Origin: Melieria omissa
Taxonomy: Eukaryota > Arthropoda > Insecta > Diptera > Ulidiidae
Assembly (NCBI GenBank): GCA_963971225.1
Contig: OZ020270.1
Span: forward strand, 69,818,932-69,882,931
Length of the DNA stretch: 64,000 nucleotides
Direction of reading: 5' to 3'
Each line of letters starts with the position of its first letter. The first letter of the stretch is position 1. The notes under the pieces are model-generated. The model ran no database searches. It was not told the origin of the DNA and worked only from the letters and a program-made list of their open reading frames with translations. Both the position numbers and the translations under genes were made by a program. This document shows, one piece after another, positions 31,586 through 41,394 of this stretch.

Positions 31586-33238
31586 CAAAGAAAATAAACA
31601 TACAGAATGCGCATGTCATACAAGCAAAAATTTTGTATGGCGGGTTCTAACATTGGAACCCGCGCTCTGCTCGCACAGATCACGTATGTGGTGAGAGCGT
31701 TGCTTTACAAGCGAAAACGTAGTTTTATGTGTTGCGCTCTTTGGTTGCGCTCACTGCAGCGAGTCTGCGTTAGCACTCTGCTGCGGCGTGGGATGATGAG
31801 ATGAAGACGATGTGCTGTTGTTGTTGTTGTTGCGCTGGCGAAAAGCTGAAATTGTAAAACGATTTCTATTTACTGGCTGGCTTTTGTTCTTCTTCTATTT
31901 GCTTGCACGGCGTCGCATATTGCTCCTGAACTCACTGCCGACTTTAGTGTGCGCAAAATCATAGAAACGAAAATAAAATATGGTTGGCATGGCGACTTAT
32001 ATGATCGCTATAGACAAAGTTCCTAAAGAATTTATCAAAAAAGTAGACCTAATATTTGATTGCATGAAAAGGGCAATCGGATAATTGCTTTAGATCGGCT
32101 TTACAATTAAATAATAAGTCGCACAAATTTATAAAGAATTTTTTTAAATTATTTGAAAGATGTTAAATGTATGGATGATAAATGTTTTTTTTTAGAACAA
32201 AAATCTGGTTTTAATCACTGATGAAATTAAGCAAAATAAATAAATACATACAATAAATAAAAAAAATAAATTTTGTATAACAAAGAAGATTTTTAATCAA
32301 GATAAACTAGAAAATACTTTTGCAATTTTGGGACAAAATTCAAGTATTATTCGGTCAAGTGTAGCAACTAATTTCGAAGATACACATTATTCTATGGATC
32401 AACTCCTATTACATGGTGAGACAGACGAAGCTGTCTTTTGTATTATTTTATTTCAACAATAATGATTACGCAAACTATTTTGTAGATAATCGATTCTTTG
32501 TTCCTTTTGTTTTTTCCTCATGAGCCGAAGGTCTTTGCTACTAGTGCTCTTTCCACATTTGTAATTAATTTGTAATTAATTATAAATAATAAATAATAAT
32601 AAAATATTTTGTAGATAAGAAATATTAAATTATTAATTAAATAATTTGAAATTAATTGTAGCATCTGTTTCCAAAAACTAAGAAATGATGACGTTTTCAC
32701 TGCGCTAAGTGAAACATGTTCCATAAAAATTATAATAAAAATTATCAATCGATTACAGACTTTTGTTATAACCTATTTACTTCTTCAGATTCCCTGATGA
32801 ATTCTGTGACAGTAAATTATAAAAAGGAAGTTCCAAATGATACAAAACATAAACATTATAAACATAAACGAGCAAAACCAATCGCCAAACAAAAAAGTAT
32901 ACACACAAAAACTACAACAACAAAAAGCATTGGCGTCGTTGAAACGACGATCATTGCGCTGGCTGTGTTGCTGTAAGAAATTTGCACAAAAAATTATTGA
33001 GTGACCAAAACAACCACCAACGCCTCAAAGTACACAGAAGAAGCGGTACTTTCACTTCATGTGTGTTTGTTGTAGCGCGTGCTTCAGTTCGTACAGTCAA
33101 TGAGCGTAAACTGAAGCGCTTGCTCTCCTGCTGGCACCACTCTTTCCCTTTTGTGGCTTCCCCCCGCTCTATAAAGCCGCAAACAAAAATTTGAATTTTT
33201 GAGCTCAGATGCGCCTTCTATACACTTCATATTCTTTG
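31586..33238 (+). mobile_element. Diverged P-element-like transposon (1.65 kb)
   Basis: Left end CAAAGAAAATAAACATACAG; complement of the right end CAAAGAATATGAAGTGTATA, a decayed version of the 31-bp TIR of the 13.48-kb element. Flanked by ATAGTAT (31579-31585 and 33239-33245), 8 bp if one terminal base is shared. The interior keeps relics of the transposase: FNQDKLENTFAILGQN near 32295 and HKNYNKNYQSITDF near 32722. Much older than the 13.48-kb element. Confidence 0.8.
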
Positions 33239-33373
33239 ATAGTATTCACTATTAAACGACGAATTTCATTTTTAGTCGTCGGAGTTGTCTAGTTTTAAAG
33301 TTATTAATTTGTAAAAATCACAAAAATGTAAATTTAATATATATTTATAAATGTAAATTTTATTCATAAATTT

Positions 33374-33860
33374 ATGCAGAAATACTGTTAGCACCTTACT
33401 GATGCTCCGGCACAATGGTTGCTCCTATGAGGGTTATTTTTCAAGCGTCCGGCCGAAGGCCGACCACACAGAAGGAATTTGAATGCAGAAATACTGTTAG
33501 CACTTTACTGATGCCTGGCGCACTAGTTGCTCCTATGAGGGTCATTTTTCAAGCGCCCGGCCGAAGGCCGACCACACAGAAGGAATTTGAATGCAGAAAT
33601 ACTGTTAGCATTTTACTGATGCCTGGCGCACTAGTTGCTCCTATGAGGGTTATTTTTCAAGCGCCCGGCCGAAGGCCAACCACACAGAAGGAATTTGAAT
33701 GCAGAAATACTGTTAGCACTTTACTTATGCCTGGCGCGCTAGCTGCTCCTATGAGGGTTATTTTTCAAGCGCCCGGCCGAAGGCCGGCCACACAAAAGGA
33801 GTTTGAATACAGAAATACTGTAAATATTTCACTGAACCTGAAGCCCTACTTGCACTTAAG
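33374..33860 (+). repeat. 108-bp tandem repeat array (about 4.5 copies)
   Basis: Units begin ATGCAGAAATACTGTTAGCA at 33374, 33483, 33591, 33699 and 33807 (last one partial and decayed). Each unit has CGGCCGAAGGCCG, a small palindrome. Because 108 is divisible by three, a repetitive open frame of 220 codons runs across it (33415-34077). I regard that as a by-product. Confidence 0.9.
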
Positions 33861-34089
33861 AGGGTTATTACCCCTCTCCCCTCTTTTTCCACCTAACCAC
33901 TCCACCTTATTGGCAAGTAATTACAAGTTTGCTCGCTTCGCAGGTAAAATTAAAAAAAAATTAATAAAAAAAAAACTATACACTTCCGACGGTTTTCCTT
34001 TCAAGGGGGATATATGGGGGACTCCCCCTACGCCCCCCCACAAAATTGTATCCCCCTCTTCGTATGTACGGATATAAGAGTCCTTCCGT

Positions 34090-34285
34090 GATTTACAATC
34101 GCTGTTTTCGTTGCCAGTCAATGTGCGATTCGCTGCTCATTTGTTCACAGCGATTTTGGCAAAACAGTGATTTACAATCGTTGTTTTCGTTGCCAGTCAA
34201 GGTGCGATTCGCTGCTCATTTATTCACAGCGATTTTGGCAAAACAGTGATTTACAATCGCTGTTTTCGTTGCCAGTCAATCGCAA
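34090..34285 (+). repeat. 79-bp subterminal direct repeats of the hAT element
   Basis: GATTTACAATCGCTGTTTTC recurs at 34090, 34169 and 34248 (exact period 79). Another unit before the nested insertion ends at 31524. Each unit includes CAGCGATTTTGGCAAAACAG, a likely subterminal binding repeat of the hAT element. Confidence 0.85.
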
Positions 34286-34377
34286 TGTGACACTGTGATT
34301 ACAAAATCACAGTGAAAAAATCACCGGTTGCGATTTTTTGCTCAACACTAGTAAAAAGTAAGCTCAAGGTGTATTAA

Positions 34378-35092
34378 GGGGCAGTCCCCTCAAGCGTCCG
34401 AGAAAAAAGCGTTTTTTCCTGATTTTTTTTCTTACAGAAAGAAAGATCGGAGACATAAGAACTTTGGGATATGTTTTAGTCATACTTTCAACTTTATTCA
34501 CAAAAAAAATTACATCTGGGAAATTCTAAATGACTGAGTTTTCCACGTTTTCCGGCAGCGTTTCGGCACGGTCGGAGTCCATTTGCGGGAACGATAGCAG
34601 CCGTTGTGTTCAACTAAAATCAAAAATTTTTTTTTTGTTTTCTTCGTCAGACTTATTTGTTCTATGTGAACTACGGAAATTCCAAAAATCCAAAATTTAG
34701 ACGAAAAATTATGATTTAAAAAAAAAAAGTGACTTTTTTTACATTTATTTGTTAATAAAAAAGGTATTAAAAATCGGAATTTTTCAAAATCCGTAGTTCG
34801 CATAGAGTAGTTTTTCATACTGAATAAAATAAATTTTAGTTTAAGAAAATCTGTTGATAACTTTTATAGTTATCTTTCCCGCAAATTGTGAAAACATGGT
34901 TTTGAGAAAACGCACTTTAAATTTCCGTGCGTGGCCGCCAGGCACCGTGCGCGACCGACTGAATTTTCGTGCAACTCCTGAAATACTTCGAATTTGGAGC
35001 TAAAACTTTACATACATAATCTAAAATAGATGCCCAATCGATTAAGCAAAAAAAAAAGCGATTTTTTGAGACCTCTTGAGGGGACTGTCCCC
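34378..35092. mobile_element. TTAA-flanked MITE (715 bp)
   Basis: TIR GGGGCAGTCCCCTCAAG; complement of the right end GGGGACAGTCCCCTCAAGAG. TTAA at both borders (34374-34377 and 35093-35096) as in piggyBac-type or Kolobok-type insertions. A/T-rich interior without transposase. The first bases of each TIR are themselves palindromic (GGGGACAGTCCCC). Confidence 0.8.
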
Positions 35093-35116
35093 TTAATAAT
35101 AATTGTGTATTAATAA

Positions 35117-36317
35117 TAGTAGGGGAATGGGTCCGGTTGTGGGCACCTTTTTGTTTTTGGCTCATAACTTTTTACCAAGTTCTTCTTAATCGGACATATG
35201 GACATCTATGGAAAGCTAGAAACCTTAGCTAACAAGTAATGACAAAAGTAAATCGATTCCGTCAAATAGAAAATTTTTTTTTAAAATTTTGTAAAGTAGT
35301 CATTTTTAACCCTTGGAAAATCTGCTGGAAACGGGGAAATATTAAGAAAAACCAACACGAATATAGAAAAATATTAAGTTTTAATTATTTGAAGCACAAT
35401 GCACGCATGTGAAGTAGCTGGTACGCATGTGGGCACATTTTAGATGGACGGGCATTTCAAAATGTAAGTGACCAAGTCATTCTCCTGGGCTGTCAAGAAG
35501 ACCTAAAGTAAAATGAAATTCAACCTAATTAATCAACACTCTTCAAGTGCTGTGACCTGAAGAAGGTGGAAAACACCAGTCAACCTGATTCGATAACATC
35601 CACGAAAAGAAGAAAACACCACCGTCGACAGCTTTGATGTCTCCGAAATTTTCTTCCACCTTCTTTTTGTAGCGTTGGAGATTTGTTTGGGAAATCGCAT
35701 ACGCTGCGGCAGTCGATTTTGTGGTTAGCTTATCTGCAGAACAATGTTAAATTATGATACATCCAACACATTAAAAAAATATCGGAGGATTTTTGTTATT
35801 TACCCTCGGAAGATATAGCTAAAACAACCAAAAAAATGCGTTAAAAGACCATTTTTGATTAAATAACTTACCAAAACTTACAAAATCACTAAAAGACGGG
35901 TGCCCACAACCGAACTAATTGCGGTGCCCACAACCGAATTTGGCAGCCATTTTGAGAAGTAGTGAAAAATTTGTTCGGGGTAAACATATTGGTTGTAATC
36001 AATATTGGATCACAAAGTAAAATAAATTAACTAAATAAAAATGCATTTTACTTGCCTTCTCGATGGATTCACTTCGATTTATGACACCATTTAAAATGTG
36101 TAAAAAAATTTTTGTCTTATTTTTTAAGCACAGAAAGATATATATGGTCCCAGCACAAAGCAGGCGTGTCTGTTCGACTCAGTATTTGGCACAAAAAGAT
36201 CGTGGTTCCATAATGAACAAATGGCCTTAGTCAAAAAAACCCAGCCTGCTTTCTATCAAGAGATACGAAGGGGTGCCCACAACCGAACTATGCCCACAAC
36301 CGAACCTTTTACCCTAG
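35117..36317. mobile_element. 1.2-kb element with reiterated GGTTGTGGGCA motif
   Basis: Left end GTAGGGGAATGGGTCCGGTT at 35119; complement of the right end CTAGGGTAAAAGGTTCGGTT. TATTAATAA lies on both sides (35108-35116 and 36318-36326), but the surrounding DNA is a TAATAAT-rich tract, so the true TSD may be only TA. The motif CGGTTGTGGGCA (or its complement) occurs near both ends and twice in the middle (about 35898 and 35923). No coding frame recognised. Confidence 0.65.
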
Positions 36318-36346
36318 TATTAATAATAATATTAATGTGCCTTGAG

Positions 36347-37068
36347 TAAACTGTAAAAAGAAAAATTGAAGTATTTTATACGAGAAAAACTGTTTTTTCA
36401 GTGCTTTGCCAACGAAAACGCTGCGTTCAGGAGAGACGCAGCACAGCGAGTGGCAATTAATGTGCAAGAGAGTTCCTCCAACGCGGACATCGAAAAAACG
36501 TTGCTGCACTGCAGATACTTATTTGGACTAAGTCAAATTAATTTATGAATTTATGGTTTTGGAAAAGTTTTTTGTTTTTTGTTTTACGAGGAGGAAGCGA
36601 AAGCCCTTGGCCGAAGCCGTCAGTGTGAGACTTGAACGCACTAAACCTCCTCGCTGTCCATTATGGTGTCCCTTATTGGTCACCGCTCAGTACTTGGTCA
36701 GAGACGCGTCGTGAGGTGTTACGCTCAATCGTTCGTTTAACATCAGTCCATGTCATGTCCTTACTTACGCTTCAATCAATTTCGATCCTTCGACGATCCT
36801 TCCTCCTCGTCAAGTTCCTCCTCCAATGCAAGTATCTAGTGAAGCAAGACTCCAACGAAGGTCGGTAGCCGCATGTGCTGTATAAGTAAACAGGAATTTA
36901 AAAAATTTAATGATTTTAACTTTTGTTTCTCTTGCCACTTTCAGAGTGCACTGCTGTCTTGAAGCCTCTAGCTAGTGAAGGTGTGGCCGCTGCGTGTGCT
37001 GTATAAGTAAACAAATAACATATTTAAAAAATTGAATGATTTATTTCACCTTTTTTCTCTTACCAGTT
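36347..37068 (+). repeat. Non-coding flank of the THAP/P gene, with duplicated ~120-bp block
   Basis: A block containing GTGCTGTATAAGTAAACA followed by a T-rich tract ending in CAG occurs twice (about 36868-36950 and 36985-37075). The two are separated by CTGCTGTCTTGAAGCCTCTA. The arrangement looks like a donor/acceptor pair around a ~60-bp exon. No frame identified. The 12-mer ATGTGCCTTGAG just before it (36335-36346) recurs at 40262-40273. Confidence 0.4.
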
Positions 37069-40060
37069 TTACAGATTGATTTTGATGAATTTTTTGTACC
37101 CCATTATTTTTTGTTTGGACTTCATTGTCTTTAAGCGCTTGTTTAAATGGCGCACACGGAAATGAATTCTGCATGTGAAGAAAAATCGCTTCACATGCTG
37201 TGGGACGTCTATGTGGGCGCTTTTTTCCAGCAATCGCTTCAGGAGATTTTTACAATACGAAATTTCCATTCCATTTATTGCGTAGAACACCCTCTCCATT
37301 TCTTTAATTGCGCTTAGGAATCGCGGAGCTGGCTTTTTTAAAGAGCCTTTTGACACTGGTCAACCCATGTGAGCGAGACTTCGTCGCTTTCCTCTTCAGT
37401 CAAATTAAGCTTGCGAATGACATACCCGGCTATATACTCCAGTGCGTCTTCATGAAGTAGGCCGATGTCACGCAATGAGTCCGTATTGAAATCAGCGATG
37501 ATTCCCGACTCTTCCTCTGGGTCAGGACTGTCGAACGAAATTGAGGACTCATTCAAGCTGTCATGGGTAATCTCGGCCTGGTCGCCATGTTTGTGTGCGG
37601 TGCCGAGCCAACCCGTTGTGTCCTTACAAACATTGCCTGTGCCTCTTAGGTGCTCGGTATTTCTAGCTAAATAGTGATTAAAAAATTAATTAAAATTATA
37701 AATTAAAAAAGTGATAATAAAAATAAAAAATTACATGAAATTAATAAATTAAAAAAATTAATAATAAAATTAAAAAATTACATGAAATTAATATGAAACA
37801 TACCTAAGATATATTTCCTCAGCCGGTATTTGAACTCCTTGGGGGAAGGGTTATCATTCAGACCACCCTTTCTTCGAATTGCCCTAAAGAAGTGCTCCAA
37901 CACATCCTGGTTAAGGCGGTTTGTTAAAAAGTACTCCATATTGCACTTCGCCTTAACATATTGGTGGAGCATTACCAAGGCGGAATTAGTCATCAAAATT
38001 CCTTTTTGAAATATTTCCAAACCTTTTTTATTTGGAATTATTGGAGAAGACATGAAGGCATTCATCTGCTCAATAACCTTATCTTGGGTTGTGAGCTTTA
38101 GGCCATATGGTTCCCGTAAAAATACATAAAAATATAACTATCTTTCGATTTTATTGCAAAGAAAAATTACCTTTCCTGGGTACCCAAAGGTGCCCATGGA
38201 GGAATTGAGGACATCAAACCAATCATTAATTAGCTGAATCATTTCAGCTGTTTGTGTTGGCTTGTAAATGTCCATTCCTAATGAGAAGCAGCGTCGTATA
38301 GCAGCGGCGGTGGTATTTGAAAAGACTTGTGCTGCTAATTTGACTTTTTGCCGGCCTACAATTTTAACGAATTTTGTTGTTAACATTAGAAATAAAATCC
38401 GCTTTCTATTAATGTAGCGAACATAACATAATACCATAAATAACATACCGATTCCTTTAACTGTTAAATGTTCGGTCGTCAGTTTGAATGTAATTGACGC
38501 GTCTGAAGTGCTCGTATGTTTGAGCAGATCAGCTAAGCTCCGCGTTGTTAGCAGCTCGCCCTTCCACATAATTCCGGTGTCCAGGAAGTGGTTCCTGATT
38601 AATTTTAGAAGATGGGGAGCGTCGGCAAAAGTGAATATTTTTTCCTTTTTATTCACGGGGTGTTCGAAGTATGGCTGGTCTAAATTATGAAAAAAAATTG
38701 TTTATGTAAATTCAAACTGATTAAATTAAATTCAAACATTACTCACTTACTGTTACTTCCAAACTTTTCCACAGCTTTCGGTTTGTGGGTCCCATGTCAC
38801 AAACAATTGCCACCACAGAAAAGCCTGCGTGGTGTAGTGCCGAGATTACCGAAATCAAAATTGGTTTGGTCATTTGCTGGTCAAAATCGTAGAAAACGGG
38901 TTGCTTCCACGATTTCTTCAGACCTCTGGCCATTACCAGCTGGACATAATTGGCAGGTTTCCTTACACAGTCCGCTCTTTGATCGTATTCGTAAGTTTCT
39001 GCGACTTTCATCTCGTCGAACGCGAGAACACAGATTCTGTCTTCATTTGACAAATCTGTGATGTGTCGCATGAAATCCATTGCAATTGACACGATTCCCT
39101 CACTTACGTCAACCATTCTACGCCAGCGTTGAAGAGTGGAGATATGGGGCAGCGGGAAGACTTTTTCATATAAGTGATTATATGCACGTGGCCCAGACGC
39201 GTGCAGGCATATGACGCTTGAAAAATCAGGCCAACTCCATTTAATATTTCGTGCTGTGAAATATGATTTTTTTATTAATTTGCATTAACATCGTTCAAGT
39301 TGTGGTTAATACAATAAACAATACCTGGTATCACCAATTTTTTCACTTGTCCATCTGTGAATATGGATTTCACAGCTGACACAATCGCCTCGCATTCGTC
39401 CAGTCTGTGCTGTAGGCGCTTGTTCTCCTCCTTTAATTTCTTGACTTCTTTCTTTAAGTCCGAAATTTCTTTTTCCATAAAGGATTCCTGGATTATTGGG
39501 CTACAAGTATAAATTACAATCAAGTTTTCAAATAAATCTAATTGAAACTTACTCTGTCTGGGTATAGCACTCCTTGCACTCTGTTGGTGGATGTAGGAAA
39601 ACTAGCAAGTCTTCGAAATTCTCCTCCTGGGGAACATCATAATGCGAAATGCATTCAGTTGGTGGATCGAGCAAGTCTTCGAAATGCTCCTCCTGGGCGG
39701 CATCGTAGTGCGAAATGCTCGCGCTATAGTTAATCAAATTCATTTTGTAATATTCAAATTGTTATTTAAATTTCAGTTTTGTGCACATGCTCGGCCACTG
39801 CCAATTTAATGTTTTCGGTAGGTTTAAATTTCATATACTTACGGCAACGGTATTTCAACATTTATTGTTGGTGTTGCATTTGGCATTAACTTGATCATGT
39901 TTGGCCCTCTTATAAAATCAGTTGCCAAAAAATGATCCCCGCAAACAAGCGAACGAGCCGGGAACACAAAATTACATTTTGCGTTCCAAATCCCTCTTCT
40001 ACGGTCGTCGAGAGGAACTCGAAAAAAAGGTCCATTCCCACAAATGGTACACTTTTTCAT
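37069..40060 (-). pseudogene. THAP-domain P-type transposase gene (nearly complete)
   Basis: Eight or so exons on the minus strand. Exon 1 (40060-39843): THAP zinc finger with C4, C7, C40, H43 (CTIC...LVCGDHF). Exon 2 (39723-39553): acidic repeat with HYDAAQEEHFEDLL twice. Exon 3 (39500-39325): coiled coil (KKEVKKLKEENKRLQHRLDE). Exon 4 (39253 to about 38755): WRRMVDVSEG and VLAFDEMKV, the first catalytic Asp of the P RNase-H fold. Next: FTFADAPHLLKLIRNHFLDT, then TNRLNQDVLEHFFRAIRRKG, then YIAGYVIRKL; C-terminus at 37069. Splice sites between exons 1, 2, 3 and 4 keep frame. Lesions: one-base loss near 37355, an acceptor lost before REPYGLKL (about 38118), and an unresolved junction near 38700. 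Confidence 0.85.
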
Positions 40061-40387
40061 TTTTAATCGTGGAAATACACAAAATTTTTAATCAAAACTT
40101 CAGTCGCAATCGTTTGCAGATGAAACAGTTTGAATTCAAACAACAACGGAATGAAAAATGTAAACAAACCATTTTGACAAGGAGGATACCCAAAACGCAT
40201 AATCAAAACAAAACCAAATAAAAAAGATTTGTCAGCTGTTTTACCACCACTACCTTATTAGATGTGCCTTGAGCTAGTGATAACGTGATTCGAAACTGGG
40301 AGTGGAAGCGATGTTTTGACCATTTTTTGCATTTCACATGCACAATCTGTGTGAGGTGTCATGGCGTCGTCTACTGGGTCAGTGAAT

Positions 40388-40615
40388 AGGTCTGTTTGGG
40401 AACTTTTCCAGTCAAAATTATCCAGTACAAAATATTAATGTAAATAGTCCGTTGCGCTCAATCTGCGATTTTTCCTTTTCAGCTGCAGCAGGAGAAGCTT
40501 AGCACGACGGTTGTGGGTCAGCAGACTTGCGAACACACAATTACTTTGTACGAATTTGTAGGCAAATGGAAACGCCTACAAATTCGTACAAATTATTCGT
40601 TCCCAAACAGACCCT
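40388..40615. mobile_element. Small TIR element (about 228 bp)
   Basis: AGGTCTGTTTGGGAAC at the left is inverted as GTTCCCAAACAGACCCT at the right, and an inner palindrome TACGAATTTGTAGGC / GCCTACAAATTCGTA lies near the right end. No clear TSD. Non-coding. A compact MITE-like element. Confidence 0.55.
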
Positions 40616-40901
40616 GTTTAGGTTCAACAGTGTGGTCGCGTTGAAGTTAGAACAAAGCGCAAAGTTGCAATTTATAGGTAGCTTGTCTTTCGTATTATTT
40701 TAGAAAAAGGCGTATTAATACGATGCATGTTATACATACATACATTTTCTCGATGCATGTTATTATTTTCATAATTTTCAATTATTTCAATAAAAAAATG
40801 CATACATTTTCTAAACTTTGTTATGTTATTATTTTCATAATTGTAAGTTATTTCAATAAAAAATGCATACATCTTTAAACTTTGTTATGTTTTTATGTTA
40901 T

Positions 40902-41325
40902 TGTAACGATAAGACTGTCTGTCGCTGTGCAAAGCAACCCTGCCGCTTCGCGCCGTGCTATAATTCAATGTGGCAACGACGGCCGCGATAATAACTTTTA
41001 GTCCAATTTGGCAACGATGGTCGCGATCATCAGGGAAACCTTTAGTGCACTCGGGAATGTGCGAGAACGATCTGCGCGATGGCCGGACCGGTGTAAAAGG
41101 CAGCCGGGTGCGGCGCAGCGAGTCAGTCCGGTTTTGACAAGTGAAGTTGCCACACGGAGTAATTAAGCAAATACTTAAGTGTACGAACAGTAAAGTGTAA
41201 AACTGTGAATAATAAAGTGACTGTTGGTTTTTAATTGGCTGCGTTCGGATAATTAAAGGTGTTTCATTTTCAAATTGCAGAATCCAGTGATACGTACTAG
41301 CCCACTAGAACTAGCATTCGTAACA
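40902..41325 (+). repeat. Gypsy 5' LTR
   Basis: TGTAACGATAAG at the start and ATTCGTAACA at the end. The internal AATAAAGTGACTG near 41210 can serve as polyadenylation signal. TTAT precedes it. The sequence directly after, TTTGGTGTCAGAAGTGGGAT, would be the primer-binding region; I do not assign the tRNA. Confidence 0.8.
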
Positions 41326-41394
41326 TTTGGTGTCAGAAGTGGGATTGTGAAAATTAAAAATAAAAAACTAAAATAGAATTATAAAAGCACGGAC

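Larger units (their letters stand above)
31525..34087. mobile_element. GG-ended TIR element with 8-bp TSD, nested in hAT
   Basis: Left end GGCTAGTCTCTTATATCCGT; complement of the right end GGAAGGACTCTTATATCCGT. TSD GTGATTTA at 31517-31524 and 34088-34095. The flanking hAT sequence (79-bp repeat) is interrupted exactly there. Without the nested P-like element it is about 0.9 kb and consists largely of the 108-bp array. GG termini with 8-bp TSD could suggest Merlin- or Mutator-like elements; unproven. Confidence 0.75.
27927..34350 (-). mobile_element. hAT transposon with BED/hATC transposase (6.4 kb with nested insertions)
   Basis: Left end TAGTGATGAGCAAAACGGCG; complement of the right end TAGTGTTGAGCAAAAAATCG. 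Flanked by a perfect 8-bp duplication GTAAAAAG (27919-27926 and 34351-34358). Subterminal AATCACTGTGATTTTC-type repeats at the left and 79-bp repeats at the right. Holds a transposase gene on the minus strand (29025-30984), a Gypsy LTR scrap (28585-28701) and, at 31525-34087, another TIR element that itself contains a P-like element. Confidence 0.9.

Noticed and set aside
33415..34077. 220-codon frame with a repeated 36-residue motif as a repeat protein
   Set aside because: The frame exists because the DNA repeat is exactly 108 bp (divisible by three). It sits in a non-coding TIR element and runs into unrelated sequence.
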